Part shown: piece by piece, positions 21,800 to 31,365 of the stretch | Layout: every line of letters starts with the position of its first letter | How positions within the stretch are numbered: the stretch's first letter is position 1 | Source of the DNA: Lepidostoma basale | Taxonomy: Eukaryota > Arthropoda > Insecta > Trichoptera > Lepidostomatidae | Reading direction: 5' to 3' | Assembly: GCA_022606425.2 (NCBI GenBank) | Contig: JAHDVF020001306.1 | Span: 94,422-158,421 of the forward strand | DNA length: 64,000 nt | Notes under the pieces: generated by a model | What the model saw: only the letters and a program-made list of their open reading frames with translations | What the model was told of the DNA's origin: nothing | The model's database searches: none | Made by a program: the position numbers and the translations under genes

Positions 21800-22384
21800 T
21801 CAAATCATGTCATTCCAATAAAATATCATTAAACTCATTGAAAACGAACGTGTTTATAAATTTTATAAACACATACAATTTTTATTTATGATATTGTTTA
21901 TATAATACTTAAATAAAACGTAAAAAATAAATTACTACATGAAAAATAAAACTGTTTGAAGTATTGCTGTCATCTGGTGAAAGTCGTTCAGAATCATATT
22001 TTAGTATGAATTTCAGAACTATACGAAGGCGACATAGCATTTTACTTCGTATGTGACGTCAGACAAGTGCTGCGCAATAGCTTATCGGGGTTGTTCCCAT
22101 CAGTAGAGTGGATAAAAAACTTTCGAACATAAACGAGATTACGTCAGAAAGATTATTTACAATAAAATTGTAACGATTGGCTTTATGAAAAATCTCACTT
22201 GCTCCGCGGAACGAATGGCATGAACTTAATATTATACGTTATTAGAATTTGACATACGTTACGAGTAAACCAGATGGAATTGTATTAAAAAAATTCCAAA
22301 CGTATTATCGTATTGAATTTAAAATTACTATTTGAATATATCTTAATTTAGTGAGTCAACAAAATTGTTACAAGGAAGAATCTT
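21800..22384. other. AT-rich DNA, nothing recognised
   Basis: No supported feature. Confidence 0.4.
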
Positions 22385-22760
22385 CTTCTTCTTCTTCTGC
22401 TTTATTTAGGACTGTGTCCTGTTATTTCTCGGAGCCTGTTCCTGGGATACAGATGTCCAACTGACTCGCCATCTTTTACGTGGTCTTCCTGCCGGTCGAT
22501 TTCCTGTTGGTACTTTATTTGCGGCTATATTGATCACTCTTTCAGATCATGCTCTTTCCACATTATCTCTCCAGTAGCGTCTTCTCAGTCTTCCCCATTG
22601 CACGACATCTTCCACATTGCAGATCTTTCTTATTTCAGAATTTCTTATTCTGTCTCGGAGTGTCGTTCCCGCAACGGATTGGAGAGTCTTCATTTCTGTG
22701 GTCCTTAGGCGACTTTGTTCTGATGGTGTCCAGCTATCGTTTCTATTCCATATGTCATTA
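22385..22760 (-). pseudogene. LINE C-terminal fragment with (GAA)n tail
   Basis: The minus strand reads RTTEMKTLQSVAGTTLRDRI, RNSEIRKICNVEDVVQWGRL, RRRYWRDNVERA (stop), then NIAANKVPTGNRPAGRPRKR. It ends in GAAGAAGAAGAAG. The order 'TEMKxLRSxAGxTLRDRxRN' then 'GRPxKRW' is the usual LINE post-RT arrangement. One in-frame stop lies in the VERA region. The two plus-strand 87-codon frames here are shadows. Confidence 0.7.
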
Positions 22761-23119
22761 CTCCGCCAGTTGCCGGTCCCAAGCCCGGATGCGAAAGGAG
22801 GAGGGTTCTTAGGTGAGGTTAGCTACCTACCTAGGGTAAAAAAAGAAGCAAGCTCACAGCCCGGAAGGAAGAATCAATAAAATAAAATATCTGCCACAAT
22901 TATTATAAAAATAAATTTAGATTATTAATAAATTACGTTGGTTGTCAACATATTGCCGACGTAGGTATAATAAAATATTTAATAAAAATAAAAGTGTATA
23001 GTGTATATATTATATACTGACTAAGTTGGTCTATTTTGGTCAATTTGATTGTTGCCGCACTTTGTGATAGTTATTTGTGACACGAAATACGTTTTCACTC
23101 TTCTGATGTTAAAATAATA
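22761..23119. other. Unassigned AT-rich DNA
   Basis: Nothing supported apart from the end of the preceding fragment. Confidence 0.35.
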
Positions 23120-23606
23120 CAAGTTTTTTCGTTTATAAAAATAATTTTGACAGGTGTACAAATAAATTTTTCATTTGTTCCAAAGACAATTTGAATAAAT
23201 TATTCAATCAAATTTTCAAGTTTTTGCTGGTGTTGGATTGTTTTAAGTGCCTAATTAAAATGAAAACAGTGGAATAAAAAAATAAATAAACACAAATATC
23301 CGGATCGTCCAGCTGACGACAAGTGCACCATCTAAAAGAACATTATGTGTTAAATTATTTTTATGTGTTATTTTATTTTATATCATTGTATTTTGTATAA
23401 TTTGTTTTAGATTTATTATGTAGACGTTGAATGATTGAAGTGTGCGCGAGAGATGCCTATTGGTGGCGATGAGGTTCGCAACCCATCACACCGCGTCTCT
23501 CGCGTTGGCGAAAAGAGAAGAATGGAGTGCAGCATCGATTAAAGTGTTGCAGTCCATTCTTTCTGTCTACCCTTTCGGGGAAACGGCGTGATGGTTAGTT
23601 AGTTTT
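23120..23606 (+). mobile_element. Non-coding retroelement sharing the RTE-A 3' end, copy 1
   Basis: Blocks shared with 40521-41075 and 55140-55650 are, in order: TTTTGACAGGTGT, TTTCATTTGTTCC, TTGCTGGTG, CCGGATCGTCCA, CACCATCTAAAAGAACATT, GGTGGCGATGAGGTTCGCAA, CCCATCACACCGCGTCTC and GGCGAAAAGAGAAG. The last ~60 bp (CAGTCCATTCTTTCTG … GGCGTGATGGTTAGTTAG) are those of RTE-A, including the tail. It is about 490 bp with no open frame, a SINE-like passenger probably using the RTE-A machinery. No tRNA-type promoter boxes were seen. The exact 5' end is uncertain. Confidence 0.75.
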
Positions 23607-24202
23607 TTTTCTGACTAAGTTTGTAAGCCGCATGAACGATCCTGGTTGTATTTAAGAATAACATTATTTATTCGAAATCATGATGAATTAACAATTTTAA
23701 GTTTATTTTTCTCGACGCTTTTCAAAGGCTTTACGCTTTCTAATACGGAAAACGATATAAACTCGGTTTATATTGTTTAACTCAAAAGTGGAAAAAATCA
23801 GTGTTTTAATTAATAAAAAAAATCATCATTTTGAAATTCCAGTGTTAGCCTTAAGTTTAACTAAAAAAAATCGTTAAATTATTTGATCGTAATTAAAATT
23901 TTCATCGAAATTTACGTAAATCGTGTTAACAGTAAGAACAGATTTATAAAATAAATTATAATATTTAAATGTTTTTTAAATGTTTATTTTGGGGATATTA
24001 CGCCTATTAAAAAAAGCCTCTTCAGATAGCGTCTTGTTTATATATACATACATGGAAGCTAGGATATATAAAATTATTTTTTAAGTTTTAATCATAAGGA
24101 TTGTTTGGCACCAACGTTTATTAATATCACTTCTGGTTCTTGGGTTGTCACTTGGGCATTTTTAACGTGGTTGTTTCCCTTGTTTTCCACATTTGTGTAT
24201 AC
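23607..24202. other. Unassigned; decayed hammerhead-like arm
   Basis: 23697-23745 resembles, on the minus strand, the family at 45541-45690 (GCGTAAAGCCTTTGAAAAGCGTC against GTAAAGCCTTCGAAACATGT), but core bases are lost. The rest is AT-rich with nothing supported. Confidence 0.4.
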
Positions 24203-24305
24203 AAGATGTTACTTGAACCTAGTTGTATACAACTTTTTACTTATTTATTCTCATGACATGAGATAGGTAGCTAGTTTATCGCAATGTTCATTGTCACGTG
24301 AAATT
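24203..24305 (-). mobile_element. SINE 3' end fragment
   Basis: The minus strand reads CACGTGACAATGAACATTGCG, GCTACCTATCTCATGTCATG and finally GTTGTATACAACTAGG…GTATACA. It matches the 3' third of the SINE family. The tRNA-like head is missing. Confidence 0.6.
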
Positions 24306-24779
24306 CAATTTTTAATTATTGTGAGAGAAATACAATTCTGAAATTACACCAAAATAAAAAACGTGTTTATATTGTGGAATTATTCTGTACGAGCCAACGG
24401 ACAGCATTAGGGAGGGTTCATTTAAACAATATTGCAGCCAGTGTGACAGGAGACAACCCTTGCATTGTTATTGCATTCTGTCCAACAGGTTTCTTGGAAT
24501 GATTCGTATTTAATGCATGCCGTACAACGTCAAGTTCTGGAGCCAAAAATAGAGAAAATTCTCTGCAGGGAGTCTCGGGAAAATGAGAATTGCAAAAGCG
24601 TGGGCATGACATGACTGTGTCTGGGGGAAATGTTTGCTGATATTATTACATCTTGTGTATGGGATGGGGCGCGATAGATAATGATAAGTAATGAACATCT
24701 TTCGTTCTTCTTTTTTATTAAAGAGCTGTGTTCCTAACGTAGGTACTTATTAGTAATTGTGGTTTTTATTTAGTAATAA
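24306..24779. other. Unassigned DNA
   Basis: 24380-24680 is more complex than its surroundings (GTGTGACAGGAGACAACCC, CTGCAGGGAGTCTCGGG) but has no frame over 64 codons and no match elsewhere in the window. Not identified. Confidence 0.35.
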
Positions 24780-24955
24780 ACTGTTTATTGTAACACCTGA
24801 CGATGCCAACATCGGTTGGCGAAACAGCTGTCGCGACACTCTCAGTGAATAGAAAGAAATTGTGATATTATAACAGTGTTTTAAATTTTAACAGTAATAA
24901 TGTTGAAGTATCATAGTGTTTCGGCCAAAACAATGGACTATTTTATAATACTTAC
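24780..24955 (+). repeat. Hammerhead-like element, family A, copy 1
   Basis: Holds the best-preserved family A motif (24797-24832). It is followed by GATATTATAACAGTGTTTTA and, at 24899-24941, AATGTTGAAGTATC and GTGTTTCGGCCAAAACAATG. That trailing block recurs beside other family A copies at 30.9 and 33.35 kb, which shows it belongs to the element. No inverted partner here. Confidence 0.7.
24797..24832 (+). ncRNA. Candidate hammerhead ribozyme (family A, intact core)
   Basis: In order: CTGACGA (24797-24803), one extra T, stem II GCCAAC/GTTGGC with loop ATCG (805-820), GAAA (821-824), stem III CAG/CTG, then TC ending at 24832, where a hammerhead would cleave. All core positions (CUGANGA, GAAA, UH) are present and stem II is a perfect 6 bp. 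Stem III plus the closing pair, ACAGCTGT, is self-complementary with no loop, so folding would favour a dimer. Stem I is partly decayed (C-G next to the core, then mismatches). Inferred from layout; not tested. Confidence 0.72.
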
Positions 24956-25540
24956 TCGTCTCTATTAATTATCAAATATTATTGATACATATGAAATATT
25001 CGAAAATTTTCACCTTTTTTGATCTACGATACCTTCTTGTCTGATATTACATATATTTTTATACAACGCATTAAACTTCATTATGTATTTAAAAAAAATA
25101 CATGAACAACGAATTTATGGATCAAAATTATCTACAACCAGAAGAGTACAGATGGAACTTTCGGTGTTTGGTAAAAAAAAAAACATAAAATAAAAAAACA
25201 AGTGAACACAAAAAAATGTAACGAAACTTTTGAAATATAATGTGAAGGTTTGAAGGTTGTTCGGTGTTCAAGTTTCCGCCGTGACTGGGAAATTGATGGT
25301 AATAGTCGGAAAAATGTCTTAAAAGTAATTATATTTTTGAAACTTAATTCAAACTTGACAAAACAACTGGCACCAGTTGTTTCGGCTTTTATGTTTCAAT
25401 GAAACTTTGCAAGTGCTTGGTCACATATCACGTTACGTTTTATATCAAGTTTAATAAAATATTAACAATTATGATGAAAAAAAAAATACGGGCTTGATAC
25501 AAATTTTACAATTTAAGATAAAAATAAATGTACTAGTTAG
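24956..25540. other. AT-rich DNA, nothing recognised
   Basis: No supported feature. Confidence 0.4.
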
Positions 25541-25825
25541 GATCACCGCGTTGGGTTGGACATGTGGAACGCATGGATGAAGAAATACTGGTTAAGAAAC
25601 TATATGTCAACGATGTGAATCGAGTTTGGAGTAACTTGGCATGATCAAGTTAAGGAAAACCGAGGAAAACTTGGCATGATAAAATTAAGGAAATTTTAAA
25701 GGCGGCCGTGTTAGAAGTTGAAAGAATCGACATGCGTCGTCGTATGTCTCGCTGTAGAGGCGAGTAGTGTGGTGGTCCATTTTCTCCGTCAACCCCTCCG
25801 TGAAAAGGCGTGATAGTTTGTTGTT
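25541..25825 (+). pseudogene. RTE-A-like fragment with internal duplication
   Basis: Reads RWVGHVERMDEEILVKKLYV, NDVNRVW, then a stop-bearing stretch, PRKTWHDKIKEILKAAVLEV, then RRRMSRCRG. It ends near GGCGTGATAGTTTGTTG, a variant of the RTE-A terminus. The block ACTTGGCATGATMAARTTAA occurs twice (about 25631-25650 and 25669-25690), a small tandem duplication. Diverged and non-coding. Confidence 0.65.
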
Positions 25826-25857
25826 GCTGTACTAGTTTTTTTTTACATTTTAAAAGA

Positions 25858-26240
25858 AGAACAAAGGCTGCACTTAGCAGAAATGAAGATGCTGAGGTGG
25901 GCCGCCGGGGTTACGATGCTGGATAAAGTTCCAAATGAGCACATCAGAGGTAGCCTTAAAATCGTTCCCATAGCGGAAAAAACGAGGGAACGTCGACTGC
26001 AGTGATACGGTCATGTGAGCAGGAGGGACAATGAATACATCGTTCACAAGACCCTGCAACTGGAAGACGGAAAGAGGATACCAGGTCGGCCTCCTGCAAC
26101 GTAGATGTCCACAGTTAGGAACGACCTGAAGGCGCTGGGACTAGACAGCCAGATGACCCTGGACCGTGAGACTTGGCGGAGCCGTATTAGGAGAGCCGAT
26201 CCCAAATGACGGGAAATGGCTAGGCGAAAGAAGAAGAGTC
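25858..26240 (+). pseudogene. LINE C-terminal fragment (AEMKMLRWAAGV type)
   Basis: Frame from about 25858: EEQRLHLAEMKMLRWAAGVT, MLDKVPNEHIRGSLKI, TRERRLQ (stop) YGHVSRR, KRIPGRPPAT (stop), NDLKALGLDSQMTLDRETWR, SRIRRADPK. This is the common animal LINE tail 'HxxEMKMLRWxxGVTxxDKxxNExIRG…RRADPK'. Two in-frame stops disable it. GAAAGAAGAAGAG follows. A 61-codon minus-strand frame here is a shadow. Confidence 0.8.
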
Positions 26241-26640
26241 TCCGAACCTAAAGATTCCAATATAATAATTATATGTTATATTGCATTATTTCAAATGTTA
26301 TCTGAAATAGGTTATCACAATGATAAATCTGGATGGATTCGCTATATGTTTATTATGTGTTTAAACTGTGCCCATCAAGCATATTAATCCTGATCATAAC
26401 GGAAAACGTATAACGCCCGACAAAAGGTAAAATTAGGTTAGGTTAGAAACTTTTAAGATGTTAATTTTTAAGATGTTTTATTATACGAGTATTTTATGTG
26501 AATTACATGTTTAGCCTGTCTAAGGTATTATCAAATGCGACATAGACATTTGATAATGTCTTAAACAGGCGAGACTTCTAGAAAACACACGGATGAAACT
26601 TCTAGAAAACACACGTTTTCATTCGTATTAAATATTTAAT
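26241..26640. repeat. Small hairpin and a short tandem repeat
   Basis: 26515-26569 folds on itself: CCTGTCTAAGGTATTATCAA against its near-complement ending TTAAACAGG. Just after it, CTTCTAGAAAACACACG occurs twice (about 26575-26592 and 26598-26615). The rest, including AGGTTAGGTTAG at 26433, shows nothing else. Confidence 0.55.
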
Positions 26641-26830
26641 ACTAGCTGACCCGGCAACGCTTCGCTATTGCTAAATTCGAGTACATAAATAAACCCAATA
26701 TATATTCAAAAAATACAATGAATTATAAACTTGAATACATATTACTAATGTAATAGAAAAACAATTTTTTGAATATTTTATATGAAATTTAATGATCAAA
26801 TAAACATTATATTAAAGAATTTTATTAAAG
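26641..26830 (+). repeat. Dispersed repeat Y (CTGACCCGGC family), copy 1
   Basis: Starts TACTAGCTGACCCGGCAACG CTTCGC. The same start is at 57966. This opening is common in insect interspersed repeats; I cannot fix its class. The body is decayed. Confidence 0.55.
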
Positions 26831-26964
26831 AAATTCATTATATTAAAGAAACAAAACTCTTGATTTTGTTGTCCATGAAATTCACATCAGAGCCAATAAA
26901 GTAAGTTTCTACGATCGTGATTTCGGCACTGCGAGTCCGCTGGCGTGGAATAGTAATATAGATG

Positions 26965-27190
26965 ATAATACTACATAAGCCTCCCTTCCCGACTTCCACA
27001 ACTGTATCCCTCGCCGCTCTGCGCCATTGACCTCCTGCCACTCGTTTAATGTCATCAGACCATCTTGCTTGTGATCTGCCAGAATTTGTGTAGCTGTTTC
27101 TCTTTCGCCACTCCAGGCCAGAAGATCTTATAACCCGTTGTCCTTGCTTTATGACCGATCCCATTCCATTTAAACATTAGTCGCTGCATC
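26965..27190 (-). pseudogene. LINE C-terminal fragment
   Basis: The minus strand holds NSGRSQARWSDDIKRVAGGQ and WRRAARDTVV. This is the 'GRPxxRWxDDIxxxAGxxWxxxAxDR' end of moth-type LINE polyproteins. A frameshift follows at 'VVEVGKGG'. The upstream part (WPGVAKEKQLHKFW frame) is out of frame. A related piece is at 27700-27840. Confidence 0.65.
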
Positions 27191-27334
27191 GGCAACTTTG
27201 GTCCGATCTTTCATTCATCAATGTTGAGCCCTGGAATTAAAAAAAAAAAAATTGAATTAAAACCTTTTAATCTGATTAATTTGATTAATTTGTCAAATTA
27301 ATTAAATTAATCAGATTTTAAAGGTTGGTCATGT

Positions 27335-27480
27335 TAGAAGTCAGAGGAATCGACATGCGTGTATGACTCGTATGAATGTGGAGGAAGCTAGAGAGGTTTG
27401 CCAGGATAGAGTAGTGTTATGGTCCATTCTCTCTGCCTACCCCTGTGGGGAAACGGCGTGATGGTTTGTTTGTTTGTTTA
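27335..27480 (+). pseudogene. RTE-A 3' end with (GTTT)n tail
   Basis: Encodes VRSQRNRHACMTRMNVEEAR-like residues, then WSILSAYPCGETA and stop. The tail is GGTTTGTTTGTTTGTTTA instead of GTTA units. It is 5'-truncated at about 27335. Confidence 0.7.
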
Positions 27481-27699
27481 ATTTGTATAATCGCCGTTTT
27501 CGTGAATAGCTCACCTCAAGGGCGCTTTGACAATGTTTTTAGTCATGAAAGGTGCATGTGACAACAGCGAAATCACGATCGTAGAAACTTACTTTATTGG
27601 CTCTGATGTGATTTTCATGGACAACAAAATCAAGAGTTTTGTTTCTCTAAACATATGAATGTTTTGTGCAAATGTGATATTGTGTAATGTAAAAATGAG

Positions 27700-27840
27700 C
27701 CGGTTCTCATTCGCCACTCCAGAGTACATCTAATTCACTGATCATCCGTTGTTTGATTGATCTAATTCCATTTTAACGAAGTTATTTTGCACGCTGCATC
27801 GGTAATTTTCGTCCCATCTCTGATCCGTTACTTTATTTTC
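27700..27840 (-). pseudogene. Second piece of the 26965-27190 LINE type
   Basis: Matches 27095-27220 in order: TTCTCATTCGCCACTCCAG, then a CATCCGTTGTttgattgat region, then GCTGCATCGGTAATTTTCG. No frame survives. Confidence 0.5.
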
Positions 27841-29239
27841 CTAGAAATAAACGGAAAAAGTCATAAGAATTGTGTCATTCATTCATATTGTAATTCATAT
27901 TGTATATCATTAGAACTTTCTTACCGTTGCTGTGGTAATGTAACAATTTCCCTGACCAAAGTATGCGTATAAAGAAAACAGCAAAATAGAATAAACTGAA
28001 AATATATTTATGAATTAGAAATATAAATATTATATTATACTTACGGAAGCAAGTTTCTTCATATTCTTGTAGAGCTTCGACGTCCAATATTTTATATTTT
28101 CGCTATCATCCTTTGAAATAACCTGAAAGCAATTTAATTATCATTGAATATTTTTAATCCCAGAAACTTCATAACCTAAAAGTACCGAAACTTCATACCT
28201 ACAAAATATTACGACGTACAAAGAGATTGACAGTTCAGAGACCACGTGACCAATCGAACGGCTAGAACTCTAGAAAACGAATATCATTAAGTAATCACCG
28301 TCGAACGTAAGAGAAACGAATAAGTTTCAGCCGCACGAAAAAATAAAATTTCGTTCATAACCTCAAAATGACGCGTAAAAATTATACTCGCCAAAATTAA
28401 GAAGTATAATTACCTGTCTGCATTAATGTACATTAAAATATGGCCAATAAAATATACTGTACCAATTAAACAACCAATTATTTTAGTACGTAATAAGTAA
28501 AACGTATTAAGTATTATACATCCCAAAATAAAACGCAATATATTGGACTGTCAGAAAGCAAAACACATTGTTGCCACTACACAAAATTACATGGAGACTG
28601 AATTCTCTCCAGACCGTGTCAAACGAATATAGACTCAAAAGATTGATACTCAGGTGATACGAACATTAAGGTCTATATTCGTTTGCACTACGAAAATTTT
28701 CAATTAATTGATTAATTTATAAAGTTAATTAGAGCTCGATTAATAACGAAAATATGCCTATGACGACCGCTAAATTCCACTTAGTCCATTCCCCAAGATA
28801 CAGAAGGATCTGATGAGGAATCACCGAGAAAGAAGGAGACACACACAACCCAGATTGTGTTTTATTTATATGTAGATGTAGATGTAGATGGAGTCAGTGG
28901 AAAATGTTTTAAAAAATAAACATTATTAGGGTAAGGAGCAAGTTGCTTTCTGTGTATTTCAATAATAAGATAAACCAGGAAGATGCAGAAGTAAATTTAC
29001 GACTCCCTGTCCGTTGTCGTTCTCCGTAGATTGATCCCCGAACCCTGTTTTGTAATTGAGGGTCAAATAACACCCAGTCGTAAAGTTACCCGCGGGGGGG
29101 TGCTCCCGTTCTGCGGTTGTAATTCTACCGAATAACTTCCAGGGCGGCAGTCGTCTACCTTGCGGAAATAAAGGGTAACTAAACTAAAAATAAATAACTT
29201 CGAGGACCTTAATTCTGTTATCGATAAGTATACGAGTAA
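27841..29239. other. Mostly unassigned; one inverted repeat
   Basis: CAAACGAATATAGAC (28619-28633) and its exact complement GTCTATATTCGTTTG (28671-28685) form a 15-bp inverted repeat with a 37-base spacer. 29036-29160 is GC-richer (CCCGCGGGGGGGTGCTCCCG) and unassigned. 28870-28890 holds a TAGATG tandem repeat. Confidence 0.45.
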
Positions 29240-29297
29240 ATACCATTTACTTACGTATGAAGCACTTAATTTGTGGTGTGGCATTATCAAAATATAC

Positions 29298-30082
29298 TTA
29301 TTTACTTACTTACTTACTACTACTACTTACTTCCTATGGTCATACAACTCTTGAAAAGTTTTAGCCTCCTTGATGATTTTTCGTCAAACTCCTCGATTCT
29401 GGGCCTTTTGCTCCCAGCAATCCGATTCGCCCAACCTAGCCAGGTCAGCCAGAACATTGTCCATTAGGCGCTGTCTAGGCCTTCTTAGAGGTCTTACTCC
29501 AGTCGGTCTAGACACGTACAGGGTCTTGATTGCTCTGGTCTCTTCGGCTCGACATACGTGCCCAATTCATGATAGGCGACCGGCTCTCACGGTGCTCGTT
29601 ATAAGGGGCTGCTGAGTCATCGTACGGATCTCTTAGTTGGTCGTATGCCTCCAAGTTCCCGTTGAAACACCGGGTCTGGGTCCCAGGATAATTCTAAGTA
29701 TTCTATTCCCAAACCAGTAGGTTCTTTGTTGTTCTTTTAGAGTCATTGTCCATGACTCAGAACCATATGTCACCACTGGCTTGATGATGGTGTTATAAAT
29801 ACGCAGCTTGGTGTTTCTGGATAGAAGCTTGGACTATAGGAACGTTCGCAAGGAGGCTGAAGCTCGTAGACCTTTTTGAACTCTGTGTTCCAACTCCGCG
29901 TACGTGGCTTCCTTCATGACCGTACCGAGATAAGTGAACTCTCTGTCTTGCTCAATTCTATCTACCTCCATGCAAATATCTCTCACTGGTGAGGCTAGGT
30001 CATTATTACTCCTGGAAACAATCATCCACAAACCAATCCGGGCTGCTGTATCCTTTAATTTTTTGTACATCTCTATAAGATC
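29298..30082 (-). pseudogene. LINE fragment with (GTAA)n tail and 12-bp target duplication
   Basis: ATCAAAATATAC flanks both sides (29286-29297 and 30083-30094). The minus strand encodes MYKKLKDTAARIGLWMIVSR, REFTYLGTVMKEATYAELEH, RVQKGLRASASLRTF, a junction, VYNTIIKPVVTYGSESWTM, GHVCRAEETRAIKTLYVSRP, then RQRLMDNVLADLARLGESDC. These are the RT thumb and tail of an APE-type LINE. The tail reads as GTAA units (29300-29320). Frameshifts near 29825 and elsewhere disable it. 5'-truncated. Confidence 0.8.
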
Positions 30083-30156
30083 ATCAAAATATACACGTCA
30101 TAATATTATATGCGTCAGGGTTACAAAAGACCCATTTTTCAGTGTCTTTTATAATC

Positions 30157-30188
30157 CTAATGAAGCTCTGGCGGGAACGAAACCGGTT
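30157..30188 (+). ncRNA. Hammerhead-like motif, family B, unit 1
   Basis: CTAATGA (canonical CTGATGA with G5 changed to A), extra A, stem II GCTCT/GGAAC with loop GGCG (one mismatch, one wobble), GAAA (30179-30182), then CCGGTT. ACCGGT is the self-complementary stem III. The G5 change would be expected to abolish cleavage. Confidence 0.55.
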
Positions 30189-30247
30189 GGTTGTTGAAAA
30201 TAATAAAGTGGTGTATATATAAATTTTACAAGTGTATTAATATTATA

Positions 30248-30510
30248 TTTAAATACCATTTACTTTCGTATGAAGTACTTAATTTGCGGTGTAGTGTGTC
30301 ATGAATTATTTTCTACTAATTTCTCGAATACGTATTCTATGGCTTTTCCTCATACTTTAAACCACACCTACTCTTCCATTATATTCTAAATATTGACATT
30401 TATATTTTTTAGTTTGTTTTTGTAACCTTCACGAAGCTCCGGCGGGAGCGAAACTGGTTAGTTTGATAAAACAAAATAAAATAGGGCAAAAACAAAATAA
30501 AAGTGTTTTA
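30248..30510 (+). repeat. Hammerhead-like element, family B, tandem unit 2
   Basis: AAATACCATTTACTTTCGTA TGAAGTACTTAATTTGCGGTGT repeats the start of unit 1. It ends after the motif at 30427-30459 with AAAATAAAAGTGTTTTAG. The GAAA boxes of the two units are 271 bp apart (30179 and 30450). Confidence 0.7.
30427..30459 (+). ncRNA. Hammerhead-like motif, family B, unit 2
   Basis: CTTCACGA stands where CTGACGA is expected (core broken). Then extra A, a perfect stem II GCTCC/GGAGC with loop GGCG, GAAA (30450-30453) and CTGGTT. Stem II is better than in unit 1, the core worse. Confidence 0.5.
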
Positions 30511-30764
30511 GATTATTTTCTTATAAATACGATTGTTCCCTTAAATTCATATGCCTTCCTAGACCGGCCAATGTCTTGAAATTGTACTAGATAAAAGATC
30601 AATATATTTTTTAATAACGGGTATTTTATTTTTAATTATAATTTAATAAAAGAAACATAAATTATGTAAACTACAATGAGCGTTTTATAAAAATAAAGTA
30701 TTAAATAATAATAATAATAATAATAATAAAACTTAAGAAATTTAAATATATTCTATATGAACTG

Positions 30765-30975
30765 ATTTAATATTATAACACTGTCATAATACATACGTTA
30801 TCACAATTTATTTATTATATTCCATGAAATTGTCACGATAGCTGTTTCATCAATGTATTTTGACATCATCAGATATCAGATATCAGATATCAGTATTATA
30901 AAAGTGTTTCAAAATTAAAACAGTTAATAATGTTGAAGTATCAAAGTGTTTCGGCCAAAACAATGAATTATTTGT
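30765..30975 (-). repeat. Hammerhead-like element, family A, copy 2
   Basis: A minus-strand motif is at 30837-30872. Plus-oriented family A trailing sequence (AATAATGTTGAAGTATCAAA, GTGTTTCGGCCAAAACAATG) lies at 30925-30965. The unit is therefore a broken inverted pair whose plus arm has lost its motif. CAGATAT is repeated three times at 30870-30890 at the junction. Confidence 0.6.
30837..30872 (-). ncRNA. Candidate hammerhead ribozyme (family A, minus strand)
   Basis: Minus strand: CTGATGA, extra T, stem II GTCAA/TTGAT with loop AATACA, GAAA, CAGCTATC. The core is complete. Stem III ACAGCTAT has one mismatch from the self-complementary form. Confidence 0.6.
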
Positions 30976-31128
30976 ATTCAATATATTTCAAGGACCGTCG
31001 GTTGAGGACCACTGTGCAATAGCAGCTCTATTGTTGTAAACGAATGGTTGTAATTATTCACACAAATTTGTATCGATCTATCCTTTGAATTTGCTTTTAC
31101 TAGATAATGGGAAAACGTTTAATTTATT

Positions 31129-31175
31129 CTGGTCGGGGTAGCATCTCGAATTCCGCGAGATGCTACCCCGACCAG
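31129..31175. repeat. Perfect GC-rich hairpin
   Basis: The 20-base arm CTGGTCGGGGTAGCATCTCG (31129-31148) is followed after 7 bases by its exact complement (31156-31175). Much more GC-rich than the flanks. It has no match elsewhere in the window and no family resemblance that I recognise. Confidence 0.7.
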
Positions 31176-31365
31176 ATAATGTGCCGCGCTTACGCTCACG
31201 AATTTACTTTTTGTGACTTTAAGAAAAGCCTGACATTTCTCCTACCATGAATGAAATATTGAATTTGGGTACTTGTTGCTTTTAATACGATTTACACCGA
31301 TTATCTTTTAAACTGTATTTAATTTTCATTTACATATTTCCACCCCAAAAGAAAGTGATGTGGCA

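Larger units (their letters stand above)
26848..27648. repeat. Widely spaced inverted repeat holding two LINE tails
   Basis: The left arm 26848-26926 and right arm 27570-27648 are nearly exact inverted copies over ~79 bp (AACTCTTGATTTTGTTGTCC, GAGCCAATAAAGTAAGTTTC, TACGATCGTGATTTCG). Between them lie oppositely oriented LINE tails (26965-27190 minus, 27335-27480 plus). The right arm is preceded by CGCCGTTTTCGTGAATAGCTCACC (27487-27526), which recurs at 46266-46305. Confidence 0.7.
29240..30239 (+). repeat. Hammerhead-like element, family B, tandem unit 1 (split by a LINE)
   Basis: Opens AAATACCATTTACTTACGTA TGAAG…TTTGTGGTGT (29252-29281), the same block that opens unit 2 at 30253. A LINE is inserted at 29298-30082. 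The element resumes with CAGGGTTACAAAAGACCC, the hammerhead-like motif (30157-30188), then AATAAAGTGGTGTATAT. Unit 2 follows directly in the same orientation. Confidence 0.7.

Noticed and set aside
22549..22880. Two 87-codon plus-strand frames
   Set aside because: Antisense shadows of the LINE fragment coded on the minus strand.
26433..26444. TTAGG telomeric repeat
   Set aside because: Only AGGTTAGGTTAG, about two units; too short to mean an interstitial telomere.
31129..31175. microRNA precursor
   Set aside because: The hairpin is only 47 bases with a perfect stem; animal precursors are longer and imperfect. Not excluded without small-RNA data.
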